DNA of 64,000 bases from Chrysomallon squamiferum. Lineage: Eukaryota > Mollusca > Gastropoda > Neomphalida > Peltospiridae. Shown here piece after piece: positions 1-13,069 of this stretch. The first letter of the stretch is position 1, and each line of letters begins with the position of its first letter. Made by a program: the position numbers and the translations under genes. Below the pieces are notes generated by a model. That model worked only from the letters and a program-made list of their open reading frames with translations, was not told the origin of the DNA and did no database searches. Location: contig CM022665.1 of assembly GCA_012295275.1 (NCBI GenBank), positions 12,280,976 to 12,344,975 on the forward strand, given 5' to 3'.

Positions 1-174
1 TAATTACTTCTTCTAAACAGGTTCTGAAAATATTACTGAGATATAAATATTTAAAATCTTGACATTCGCGTACATTGGTTTCGATATTTGTTTTGTAATT
101 TTAGGACGTGAGACACTAATACGTATTTTTTAAACATAATTTTGGGATTTCACTCCATCCATCCACCCAACCCC

Positions 175-222
<48 letters not shown>

Positions 223-302
223 ACAAATCCCATTGGTTATGCACTTTTATAATAACATAAAAGCTATATCAGTTCTACCCTTTGTCCTGCTGTGAAACAA
301 TG

Positions 303-334
<32 letters not shown>

Positions 335-1216
335 TATCAAGACCACAAAAGAACAGTAACACAAATTACATTACTCACTTTAAATTTTCATCTGGCAGCG
401 AAAGCAGTTAATTTGAAAAAGAGATATAAATAATGTATGTGTGACTCCCACATATTTATAACACAGTTACCGATAAAACTAATTACAATATGTTTAAACT
501 GAAGAGTAATTTAACGTGCAGTATTCTGAGTTTCCATGCTGCCTAGTTCTCACAGACGTAATTAGACAGGACTATTTTTATTTTTACAAGTGTTGTTTTC
601 ATCACTTCTCGCTGGACTGGAATGTTCCGTTATGACTGATTTAATTAGTTCAGAAGTGCAATAACTTAAGTGGAAAATACAGGTGCGCAAACAAGTGAGA
701 GGAAATAAACAAAAGGTAAAAAGTAATAAATACAATACAAAATCCAGATATCCTTAAAAAAAAAAAAAAAAAAAGAAAGAAGATGATATCGTTATAATAA
801 TAATAATAATAATATGACCATGATGACAGTAGTAATAATATTAAAGTTTTTTTTTTAAATGTCATATCTACAATTATAACTGTTACAACTGCTACCACTA
901 CTACATTTACCAATCCAGTCTTTAATATTACTATAAGCATATATCCATAAATCCATTTCATGATCGACAGTATGAGACGTACCACTCCTAATAATATTAC
1001 GACTAACTGCTAGTGCCGCCAACGTAACGGAAAAAAGGGTAAAAACAAAGCAATTTAAAGACATTTACTGGCGTCAGTATAATGACATTTAAAAAGCGAC
1101 CTTTTTTCTTTATTAAATCCGATTGCGTTTTAAAATACAATTATAACAATTTATACAAATTTTTCTTGACAGTGGAAAAAGATAATAAGAGTAATTTATA
1201 CAGTAAGCAGATAGCG

Positions 1217-1255
<39 letters not shown>

Positions 1256-2211
1256 CTTCACCTCGCTAATTGCACGGAATCGTGTTTACATAGATATCCC
1301 TAAGCTCACAACAGCGTTGTCAGATTGTCTTTAGTTTATCTCTGTCTCTCTCGTGTGCAATTATCATTTGAGGTACATAATCATTTTGTTTTCGTTAGCT
1401 CGATTCAAGGCAGTCTTAAACTCTGCGATGTTGTTAGTGTATAAAAACCATGTTTAGAAGCTGGCTGTAGAACGAACGGGGCGCGATTGGTCCGTGGTTC
1501 AGTCCTCATCAGGGTTTTTCTGTAAAGCCGCTTCACCTGGATCTAGAGCACCGCATTGGTTTATCAAACTCCGTGGTAAGTGCCTCCTTGTGCAAGGGAA
1601 TGTGAATATAAACGATATCTTAATGCTATCTGAAAAATAGTAACGTACGGCGTGAAGGCAATGGGTTTCCTTTTTACTGCGTATGGGGTCTTAGACATAA
1701 AATTGTAGAAAAAAAAAAAAAAAAAAGATTTGACAGATAATATCTTTTTACATGCTAGTCAATACTTAATATCTGTTTTGAACCTGGATTATGTAACCAA
1801 GAAAATATTAGAAAATTAGATAAAGTAAAGAGTAATGTTAGTCATTAATCTGCTTTAAAAAACTGTAGGATGGAATCGATAAGACGTTACAATAAAAGAT
1901 TTGTATAAAAATATATATGATAAGTTCTTATCTTGGACAGGACTCTCTGGTGATGCATACGACAGACGTACTTAAATACCTCTTTGATGGAAGCATCCTA
2001 AACATTACTTGTGAACCATCAATCTTCAGAAGGTATCGTAGAAAATCTTATTTTGTATAGTCCCTGTACGTAGAATTATAAAAGTTCCGGGAGATAAATA
2101 TGACCAACTGGTTCACATATTCTCGATTGCAATATGTGCCATTTTTTCTTTAACAACTGTAATTGTCAATACATGTATCTTTCTGTAAACTGAGAGAGAG
2201 CCCATACGTTC

Positions 2212-2454
2212 TTTTTTATTTTATTTTATTTTATTTATTTATTTATTTGTTTGTTTGTTTGTTTGTTTGCTTGCTTGCTTGTTTGCTTATTTATTTCTTT
2301 GTTTGCTTATTTATTAATTTTTATTTATTTATTTATTTATCTGCTTATTTATTTATTTGTTTATTTGCTTATATTTTTATTTGCTTATTTATCTATTTGT
2401 TTATTTATTTACTTACTTATCTATCTATCTATCTGTCTGTCTGTCTATCTATCC

Positions 2455-2497
<43 letters not shown>

Positions 2498-2548
2498 GGT
2501 CTATCGGTCTATCTGTTTATCTATTTACTTAATTACTTACTTACTTAC
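2212..2548. repeat. Tetranucleotide repeat block (TTTA/TTTG/CTAT/TTAC)
   Basis: The block runs from TTTTA and TTTA units through TTTG and TTGC to a central CTAT tract, then ends in TTAC units. All share a four-base period, so the frames stay open and give false leucine/tyrosine-rich ORFs. It looks like one microsatellite that has mutated into neighbouring variants. Confidence 0.9.
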
Positions 2549-3380
2549 CAGTTTTCTTTCAGTTAATTCATATTACGTTCTACTGAATTTAAATTATTAT
2601 TTTCCTCCAGAAGAGGGTTCTATTACTCATCTTCATTGGTGTTTCCAAACCTTTTTTCTACAACGGAACCGTTAAATATTTTTTTAATATACCGCAGAAC
2701 TCTCAGACTTTTCGAACAGATGAACGTGAAAAATAATATGTTAACACATTATGTTTCAGTATATTTCTTAACGATGAAATAAGTATTCTACAGACTAGTT
2801 CTTCTTTGCATCAAGAACTGCATACGTCATGTTTTAGAAATAACTTTGATTTTGTTCATGTCAGAAGTTTTCATATGTTCCTCAGCTTCAATGAAATTAG
2901 ATCTCTGTTAACTGATTCTGCTGGAAAAAAAAAACAACAGACAAAAAAAACCAACAAAAAAAAAAAAACGAAACAAAACAAAACCATTATTTCATCTGAT
3001 GCTGACATTAGCAATCAATTCTTCTTTGATGATTCAAAGCCGAACTGATGGTATTTTTTAAATTTAAAGATTTATTTTTAAATTCTCATGAAATCATTTG
3101 AAACGAAGATATATCATCAAAGGTTTCTTGAAAACTAGGCTGTTTCTATAAACCGAAATAAAAATAAGTTAAGTAATTAGATGAAAATAACATTATATGA
3201 ATCAGAAATTTACTTTGAGATCGCCCATCAGTATGACAATAGATGTTGTAAAATATGACATTAATGTGTTTATAATTATTATCTTCAGTTTCAGATAAAA
3301 CTTTAAAACAGTCTCGAAAATATATTTAATCTTCTTGTATGGTACCTATAAAAGGAATACAACCTACGGATTTAATACTG

Positions 3381-3418
<38 letters not shown>

Positions 3419-4867
3419 AATAAATAGAAAAAATGAAAGACCGACGGAAGGCTAGTCAGAAAAAGATGAAAAAGACAAAAAAGGAAAATAAGAAGATTGA
3501 CAGATAGACAGATATAAATATAGACGTAGTTACCTATGTATGTATGTATGTATGTATGTATAATAGATAAACAGGTACAGAGATAGACAGATAGATAGAT
3601 AGGTAGGTAGGTCGGTAGGTATTTAGATATAGACAGAGATGTATATAGAAAGAGATGGCGTAAATGAGAAGAAAAGGAATAGAAACACCGAATAAAGACA
3701 AGAGTCTCACGAAAAAGAAGGAAAAAAACAGTTGTTATGAAAAATTATACGATGATCAAAAAGAGCAAAACCAAGATCGTTAAGATGCGTAAATGTGAAA
3801 AAAAAAAAAATAAAAATAATAATAAATAAGTAAATAAAGAAATAAAGAAAGAAAGAAATACCGGAGACATGGAAAAGAAAAATAAGAAGTGAGAGATCGA
3901 CATTGTTAACTTTATTTTGCCGTGTTTTGACTTAGAAATGACAGTCTTTATCGGCTGACCAAAGACAAGAATGACTAACTGGCAAAAGGAGTTAGCTACA
4001 TTTATAAATCACACTGCAGTGTTTTCTGTCAAACATTTTCCCCTTGAGGCTTTACGTCGAATTTCTGTAATGGCCGTTATAATAGCTTCCCGGACATCAG
4101 AATGTTCAGAAATGTCTTCTTCTGGTTACCATGGTAATTTCTGGTGCCAGTCTGCAACAATGTTTGGAACAAAAAATAATTAATGGCTTCAAGGTGGAAT
4201 TGTTCAGTGAGTGAGTGAACAGTATCGCAGCTTGTGGAATCGCATGGTAAAGAAGTATCGGTGCGATTCTGTATGACAAAATCCATAAGAACAAAAAAAA
4301 AAAGAAAAAAAAAAAATTGAAATATTCCCCCGAGCGATGGATAAACCTTATCGCACTATTGAATTTGAAAAAAGCATTTTACTGTATTTCTTTCGCATTT
4401 TATGATGATTGCTAAATATTTTTTATTCCCCTCTTACTAAATGAATTCCAGTTTAATACTGTTTTCATGCTTTTAAAATAATAGAAATATAATTAATTTT
4501 GCGCACATCTTGATGGCTAAACATAGAACAAGTGAGTAATCCGTAATAATTGTATCTTAAACTTGTTCAAGCCTATTAATTTCCCTTTGATTTTATTTTC
4601 ATGTCTTTTTTTTTTTTTTTTTTAATACTGAAATTAGGCTGTTTAAATTATGTCAGTACACTAACGTTCTAACATATTAGTAGACTAATTTTAGTTTATA
4701 CGTGTATTTTATGCTTTATTGAAGTAGAGAACTTACTGAATTGGAGATGCACAATTTTCTAGAACAGAGCACAACGTACTTTGAGTTTAACAAATGTGAC
4801 TCGAACGTTTGTTAGTTGATCGCTGACTCTCTAAAGATAGATATCTCCAACTGACTAGTTCTTGGTA

Positions 4868-4990
4868 TAATAATAATAATAATAATAATAACAACAACAA
4901 CAACAACAACAACAGCTGCAATATAAACATGGATATTATTACTATTATTGTTGTTGTTGTTGTTGTTGTTGTTGTTATTATTATTATATT
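4868..4990. repeat. Inverted (TAA)n(CAA)n / (TTG)n(TTA)n repeat
   Basis: The left arm is (TAA)n at 4868-4890 followed by (CAA)n to about 4914. After a short spacer the right arm is (GTT)n from about 4950 to 4976, then (ATT)n. The order of repeat types mirrors across the spacer, so the arms can pair into a long hairpin. Confidence 0.85.
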
Positions 4991-5431
4991 TATTATTAAT
5001 ACCATTATTATTGTTTTTTGCTGTTGTTATTGTTGTTATCACTATGGTTGCTGTTATTATTTTTTTCATTATTATTATTTATATTGTTATTATTGTTGTT
5101 TATCTTTTTCATTCCTGCTTCTCCTTATTATTATTGTAACCTTTTTATTTTGAAAAATCCCGCCTTGTCAGATATTAATTTCGTAATTTTTTATTTTTTA
5201 TTTATATTTTTTTTTTTTTATAAATTTAGAGGAGGATATTTAAATTTTTCTTAACTGTGATTGCTTTGTCTAATCATAATGACAGCGTCAATAACGATGA
5301 AGATGATATATTTCTTTGATGTGAATAATCATGGACAAATCCTGACCGATAATGATTTTAATTGTTTTAAAACAAGATAAATCTCTTTTATCCGAGAACA
5401 CAACCAGTAGTAATTATCATTCACTTAAAAC

Positions 5432-5467
<36 letters not shown>

Positions 5468-5743
5468 TCCTAGGAATGGAAATTTAAAAACACCCTTGTG
5501 TATTACAATTAGATTAATCCTCAGTACGAAGCATATTTATTAAAGAAATAAAAAATCAGCCAGTGGAAGAAGTCGATTTATTTACAACGTAACTTCCTTT
5601 AAGAGAAAGGAAAAGAAAAACAAATTGGAAAATGGCTTCTAAAAAGCACTCATTACTGGAAAAACCTTCTACATTTTTAACAAAAGCAATGTTTTTGAAC
5701 AAAAAAGGAAGAAACCCACATTTACAATACGAAAACTTCCTTT

Positions 5744-5744
<1 letters not shown>

Positions 5745-5787
<43 letters not shown>
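5745..5787. repeat. (CA)n microsatellite
   Basis: An uninterrupted AC/CA dinucleotide tract of about 43 bases. Confidence 0.95.
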
Positions 5788-5791
<4 letters not shown>

Positions 5792-8097
5792 AAGATAGAT
5801 TACCAACAACTCCTGATTTAAAAAAAAGCCTGTTTAATGTATTGTACGAAGTCTTCTTTTAAACGACTCAAACAAAGGTGAAAATATAATCCATATCAGT
5901 CCCCAAAGTACGAGGATTCTATTAATGTTTAGTGTCAAGACTTCTTTTTGAAACTACAGAATAACGAAACAAAGACCAAGAAGCCTTACTGATCCGAAAG
6001 TCTCAGCATGATGTTTTCTTTCTGAAGCTGTGAAAAAAAAGAAGAAGAAGAAGGGGAAAAAAAGTGTAGCCCACATAAATTCCTTGCTTAATTTTCACTA
6101 TAAAGGTTTCTCAAGTAAGTAAAAAACTGAAATATATGTTAAAAGTGAAAAAGATTAAAGGGCGAACGAAACAAATGATGAACGCTTTACTGCAGAGCCC
6201 ACTCTTATAAAAACTCGCTGAATTTTTAATATGAAAGAAAGCAAGAAAGGTAGACAGTTTCTGAAAAATGTTACGAATTCTGGTTAATAAATAAATAAAT
6301 AAATAAATAAATAATATTAATCATAAAATAATAATAACAAAATAAATAAAAAAAAAGGACAGGAAGAATAATAATTTAATGTCACGATGAACAAGACAAC
6401 CAATAAATCTTATTTAATGCTGTTACAAAGAAAAAATGGAAATGAAAAAGAAAAAAGGGACAAAAATAAAAAAAAGTATCAAGAAATATAGTATTAAGGA
6501 GCAAAACGAGAGGACGGAAAAAAAAGAGAAAGAAATATAAGAATAATAATAATAAATAAAAGTAAGAAAAACAAAAGAAGAGAAAAGGATAAAGTAAAAT
6601 TTTGTAAATTACAGAACAAACCACCAGCTAGGAGAACTTCCTTCATCACAGATCTGAAATGTTCCCTTGATTAATAAACTTAGATAACAAATAACGTGAC
6701 AAAACACAGACATTCTCGATGAAGCAGCATTCAAAGAGGTCTCTAGTGTCACTTTATGTCTTTCTAGAAAGGAAGCGCCGTTGTTATTAAGATCTTATAT
6801 AACATGATGACAAGATTATATTAATTTTCCTTATTGGATGATATTTCAGGTGAGATCCCAAGAAAGCTGTTATGATACTTTCACATGAAATACCGGAAAT
6901 TTCTATAACACCAGGGGAAACGAAATGAAAATTTGTTAATTCCGAAAAAAAGTTGAAACTATGGAAATGTAGGAAATTGTTATAAAAGCAGAGGAAGAAC
7001 AGTCGAAAATAATATTTATATTAAGCAAAACATTTTTGAAATTAAGGAAATACTGGATTTGTTAAAATCAGTTTCAGCAAAATGTGAGGATATTTATTAA
7101 CTGTTGAAAACAGCCCGCAATAACAGTAATGTCCTCAGTTCTACAGGATTTTATAACTCTCTCTCTCTCTCTGTCTCTGTCTCTCTACAGATACACATAT
7201 GCACACACACATACATAGACATATATATTTGTACATCATATACGCGCGTTTGTGTGTGTATGTGTGTTTTGTAACATTAAAATAAAATTAATATTCATTA
7301 CTTTGAAAGATTACGAAAAGCAACAAATAATAATTATATCATCAACATAATTAATACTTTTTAATACCAAGAACTAACAAACTAACAAACAAACAAAAGC
7401 AAAAAAAAAAATTAAAACTGACAAAACATTACCAACTTCGTTCTTGAAAATTCTTCAACATTCTTTAATGCTAATTATTGTTTCTTCAGCAAAACTGTTC
7501 TGAAATGTCAAATAATTTAAACAAATAGAACTTTAAAAAAATAATAAAATAAAATAAAATAAAACAAAAATTATGACAGGAAGCAGAACAAAGAAAAATA
7601 ATAACCTTAATAACCACTCTTCAAAGTCCAAACAACTCCAGAACAAATTAACCAAATAAATGAAAACCTCCTGTAATTTCTTATTTTTTTTCTATTTTTC
7701 TTTTTTTCTCCTTTTTATTATTTTTTTATAATTTTTTATTTTTTATTTTTTTTACACATCACGTTGTTTCTGAGTACCTTTAAAAGGACCTTTCGCGAGA
7801 ACAGGAGCAGAAAAACAAGACCAAATCTCATTTGTCGAATGTTGAATTTGAAGTTCCCACAATGAAATTACAGAGCTCGTCGGAGAATAAGATACAGTGT
7901 TTGCGATTCTGTTTTTGACAGATACCCGTATACAACTACTTATTACTTTCCCTCTCTCGCGCATTACGCTGTAGGCTCGATCTGGCATTTTTCACGAAAC
8001 ACTATTGATCAGTTTTGACTTTGGACAATGGCTAAAGCTACATTCATACTAGTGAATTTGTAATAATGTACTATTTTATTGTTTGAGATGATGTAAA

Positions 8098-8207
<110 letters not shown>

Positions 8208-8475
8208 AACTCTGATATGTCCCTTATCTCTCTTTTTTCGATATATGTTTACTTCTACAAAATGCATTCAATTAAAATAATGGGCGTTCTTCTTTAATAA
8301 AGATGGATTACTAAATAACATAATGAGAAAATGGCTTAAATGAGTGAGATGTGTATGAACTGTTTTGACAGTTAGTATATGGTTGAAACATGCTGTTAAT
8401 TATTACATTAGCATAAGGATTTTATTACACTGATTTCGTCAATGTTTATTTTTATTTTTATGAAAATTATCTCTT

Positions 8476-8477
<2 letters not shown>

Positions 8478-8510
<33 letters not shown>

Positions 8511-8642
8511 TACATACATACATAATTACACACACACACATATATACAGACAGACATACATACACACACATACATACATATATACATATATATACATGCA
8601 TAAACACACACACATATATAAACATACATAACACAAACGCAT

Positions 8643-8673
<31 letters not shown>

Positions 8674-8690
8674 CATACATACATATAATT
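8478..8690. repeat. (CA)n / (CATA)n compound repeat
   Basis: CA dinucleotides pass into ACAT tetranucleotides with interruptions. It produces false cysteine/tyrosine/valine-rich frames on the - strand. Confidence 0.92.
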
Positions 8691-9110
8691 AATGAGTGAA
8701 TGGCTAAAATCTGAAAACATTTCTATACTGACCGTTATTATGTATCATCAACGTAATTTTGTATCAACTTCTGAAGTACACTACAGATTTTTTATACTTA
8801 CTGTTAGCAAAAACAGATTTTATAAATACATTTCAATACACAAGTTAACATGCACGACAATATTTGGTACAAAAGGGGTGTGGGCACGAGTCACTGAGTG
8901 AAAGCGAAAATTACCCACGGGTTTCAGCGACGACAATAAAAAACAAACAAAAAAAACTCTTTATCTGAAAACACTATTAAGCCGATTTCTTTAATATGTA
9001 AGTATTGCTATATGTATAACAGTGTTATTTCATATAACTCTAAAAAATATACACAATTTGAAGATTTCTTAATGCGTGGGCATGCAAATGAATAACCAGA
9101 AATAGAAATA

Positions 9111-9250
9111 AATAAATAAATAAATAAATGAATAGAATTAAAACAAAACAAACAAAAAAAAAAAAAAAAAAAAAAAAAAAAGAAAAAGATAAAAGAAAAA
9201 AAAAAGAAAAAAAGCAAATGAAAATAATTAAAAAAAAAAAAAAAAAAAAT
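9111..9250. repeat. (AAAT)n and A-rich tracts
   Basis: An AAAT tract is followed by a run of about 30 A and further A-rich sequence with G interruptions. No target-site duplication or tRNA-like head was seen that would mark it as a retroposon tail. Confidence 0.85.
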
Positions 9251-11645
9251 TGTTTTTGTGAGATCTGCGTAGGATTCGCAAAAAAAAACACACAAAAACA
9301 AACAAAAATAAAATATTACTAAGCAAATAAAGGCCTACTATGTCCCAAAGCGAGAATGTACCAGTAATTCAAATAACATGAAAACAGCATTTGACACTTT
9401 CGTTTCCCTACAGCTGCAAATGTTCATCAGTTTATCAAACGGGATAAAATTGCTCTTCATCCACGGTCAGGTGATTTCATCAAAATTATTCTCGATTGAG
9501 TAACTTCTTGAAATGATTTCCTAACTCTGAGAGTCTGTTATGGACAAGTGCATTGTTCCACAAATCTTTTATGCTTATTGGGTTTCGTAATTGAAGCTGC
9601 TTTTCGCGCTAATCTTGTTGACATGCAGGGTAAAATGTGGAACGTTTGTTGACTTGTATTGTGGTTTGGAAAATGATCTGATGACGTCATTTTATTATAC
9701 AGGAATCAGTGTATTTTTAATGGCATCAGAAATCAGGTAATCGTTTCTCTATATTTTCAAATAAATTGGAGGTTTTAGGTTAAACAAAATAATAATAATA
9801 ATAATAATAATTTATATGCTTAGAATTTGCCTCCATGTCTCCATGTTTTTATCTGTGTATTAATCTTTCTGTTTGTTTCCTCAGTCTCGATTGTCTTACA
9901 AAATCTAATCCTGTCTCTCTGTCTGTCTCGCTGTCTCCATCTCTGATAGAATGTTAGTCCGTTTGTCTCACTGTCTTCGTCTCTGGTAACTTGTCTGTCT
10001 CTGTCTGTCTCACTGTCTTGGTCTTTGTCTTACTATTTTTCTTTCTGTCTCTCCCTTTCTGTCTGTCTTTTTGTCCTTTTCTTTCTCTCTTCGTCAGCAT
10101 CTCTGGATTTCTGTCACACTCTATCTCTCTGACAGTTTTTAATTATATATCTTATGTTGCAAAGAATTTTACTTATATCATGTTATACTTTTATAACAGT
10201 ACATTTAGAAAAAGTATATACATCAGTGTCATCAAACACCATTTCTTATTAATATTATATTTCTACCAGCTTATTTGTCCGGAATGTTATTAAAATTCCT
10301 AACTTGCCAAGGCGTGTACTCTATTTCTCTTAATCTGACATGGTATATGGGGTTTTTTCTTCTCTTTCCTTCTCACATGAATTAAAATAAACACAAGATG
10401 TAATCAGACTAGATGTCACCTTCTGTCCAATTTATCTCTCGCCATCTGATTAAACCTGACGTCAGTAAAAAGGTTTTACTCGCATGCAGGCGTGGACTTA
10501 AACCAATACAACAGACAGTCTGGTAACAAGGCACTGCAGTCTTGCACGAGTTAGAAAATCATGATTTACGTCTGTAACGTAAACCGAAATCAGATTAATG
10601 GTTTTTAAACACGGAATCTCTGTAGTTTGTAAAACTAACCGATTTGTTTTAAATGTCACAGAAGTATTGTTTCATAATCAAACTAAACAATTAAACTGTT
10701 ACAGAGAATGGTATTTTAATTGTGAAATATTTTCTGAACCAAGAACGAAAAGGAAAAAAAAAAATAATAATAATAAATAATAAATAAATAAAAGAAAAAA
10801 AGAAAAGGAAAGAAAGAAAGAAAAAAAAAAACTTAATCAGATGTAAAAAAAAAGACAGAAATCAACATTGGATTCCAAAATGAAAATGCCAAGCGTCTTA
10901 TAATCAGTGCAATTTAATTAATATTATTAATATTTAATTCAAAAGATTCGATCTACAGTTCTGAATGTTTTAAATTACATATCTATCCTGTTCTAGCATC
11001 CTAACAGACTGACTCTGTTATAATTTAACTTGAATTAGTGAACATCCGCAACATGAGCAATAATAGCAACAAGTAAGAAGAACAACAGCAACAATAATAG
11101 CAACAGCATCAAAATCAGCATCAGCATCTCTAATAATAATAATAATAAATCAAAACGGTATCTAGCTGGGAATTCGTTCTTAAAAATGACACCGTTGTAT
11201 AGCCCCTTTAGTGAACACCTCTTTTTTTTTTTCTTTCTCTCTCTCTCTCTCTCTCTACTGGAGTTATAGCTATGGTTTGACGCAAAGACACATTTTATCA
11301 ACAGGAGACGGATAATAATGAATGGATTGTGCAGCTGGGCATATAGACACAAAGATATCTTGAGATTTATAGCAATCTGGTGATATGATGCTTTGCAATT
11401 CGCCTTCATTTAGTACATTTCAAACTCTAAACAAAATACTGCGTCGAAGCCATTCTTTAATTGAAAAAATGAGTGGAATGTAAATAACAGATTCTTAACG
11501 TTATCTTCAAATTCAAATCAGTTAAGCTTCCAGTTAACTTTTTTTTGTTGTTGTTGTTTCTTTATTCAGTTTTTCTTTTTCTTTTTTGGTGTGTTGTTTA
11601 TTTTAAGGTGGTGGTGGTTTTTTGTGGGTTTGTTTTTCTGTAGAC

Positions 11646-11648
<3 letters not shown>

Positions 11649-11706
<58 letters not shown>
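11649..11706. repeat. (ATT)n microsatellite
   Basis: An uninterrupted TTA trinucleotide tract of about 58 bases. Confidence 0.95.
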
Positions 11707-11708
<2 letters not shown>

Positions 11709-12441
11709 TTTTGTTTTTAATTCATCTTTTTTCATAGGTTCCACAGAGAAGGCTATGGATTTTATCTCTTATTATCAATATAGTCTGTGGCCATGTTATA
11801 AAAAAAATCATCTAAAAATGTATAAAATGTATCGTTAATTAAAATAGATCTTCTTTTCTGAACTATCATCAGTAATCTTGGTCTTCTCGTCTATACACAT
11901 CTCTCTGTCTTTTTATAACTTGTCACCAGACATCGATGTTTTACACACATGTTGTGTTATAATTATATTGATGTTTCTGAAAACTATGTTAATATAAAGT
12001 TCATGATAATTTTTTTCTCCTTGGAATAATATTAACTTTTCTTTCTAAAATCATGCTAGGATGTGTGTTCATTATACATTTAAAAAATATATAAATGATG
12101 TAAAATTAAAATTATTAATAGTTTGGCAACGAGAAGAGCTAGCGCTAGTAGTACTATTTGTTCTATGACTACTACTAGTATTACTAGAGTAATGATAGCA
12201 AAAGCAGCTACTATTATTTACCACCACCACCCCAAAAATAAAATAATAATAAAATAAAATAAAATAAATTAATAAAAAATCCAAAAAGAAAACAACATCA
12301 AGCAAACAAACCTCAGTAATAATAAATAACAATAATATTCATCGTCATCATCAGATCACGTCATATTCACGTCGTCATCATCACATCATCAGTCTCAACA
12401 TTTTTTTTTTTTTTAACTTCTTCTTGTTATCATTATTTCAG

Positions 12442-12512
12442 GTTGTGAAGTGATACACAGAAACGACTGAGATGACATCAGCCGTGCCGCCGGTCATTCC
12501 TACATTAACGAC
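12442..12512 (+). other. 5' UTR segment of the Popeye gene's first visible exon
   Basis: A pyrimidine-containing acceptor ends in AG at 12440-12441, just before a base composition change into coding sequence. The 71 bases up to the chosen ATG contain an out-of-frame ATG at 12472. That opens a 20-codon upstream frame ending with TGA at 12532-12534, overlapping the main start. The acceptor is inferred from sequence only. Confidence 0.5.
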
Positions 12513-12534
12513 ATGTCCAACATATCCACCGTGA
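12472..12534 (+). promoter_or_regulatory. Possible upstream ORF overlapping the Popeye start
   Basis: ATG at 12472 reads 20 codons to TGA at 12532-12534, in a different frame from the main ATG at 12513. If both lie in one mRNA, ribosomes that use the first ATG would pass the main start, so this could lower translation. Whether it matters depends on transcript structure, which is not known. Confidence 0.35.
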
Positions 12535-13069
12535 CCGCCAGCACCACGGGGCTCCTGTCTCTGTTAAGGATCAGCACAGACAACGGAGCCTTAGCCGGCG
12601 CAGCCAGCGTGCCCGACAACGTCGTTCGATCCTGCAATGGTTGGCTGGAGGCGCAGCACACGCTCTTCCAGATGGCAAACCTCACCATGCTTATTTCTTT
12701 CCTCACGCCAAGTAGCTACAAATACCACGTCTTCTTCATGCGGATTGTCGTCCTCATTGCTGTCGTCCTTTTTCTCCTGTGGGGAGTGCTGCTAGTGTGC
12801 ATGCTGGATGTCGTTGGATGGAGTGCCGTCATGGTTGTCATCAACTTCGTGCACGTTGTGTACCTGTCGGTGGTTTATTTTCCAGTGAAAACTCACAGTC
12901 ATTTGCAAACAGTCTACATGAAACATTTCAAACCTATGATGGTCACATGGAAGGAATTCACTGAACTCTGTAAGAAAGGAATGGAGGTTACGTTGCCCAA
13001 AGGCAGCATATACGCCATTGAAGGGGTTACCCACTGCGGCGATAAAGTCTCATTACTCATTAAAGGAAG
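12513..13069 (+). CDS. Popeye gene coding exon 1 (membrane region and domain start)
   Basis: This exon codes residues 1-185 plus two bases of codon 186. It ends at AAG with donor GTGAGT at 13070. It contains the membrane segments and the first part of the Popeye domain, including the segment around KGSIYAIEG that matches the early beta strands of the family. Confidence 0.93.

Noticed and set aside
1460-1580. Possible SINE with GTGGTTCAGTCC
   Set aside because: The B-box match is partial and no A box or repeat copy in the window supports it.
2163-2675. Long open frame rich in Leu, Tyr and Ile
   Set aside because: It is a translation of tetranucleotide repeats in several frames; not a gene.
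12792-13034. Open frame antisense to Popeye exon 1
   Set aside because: It is a shadow of the coding exon; the + strand frame has clear family motifs.
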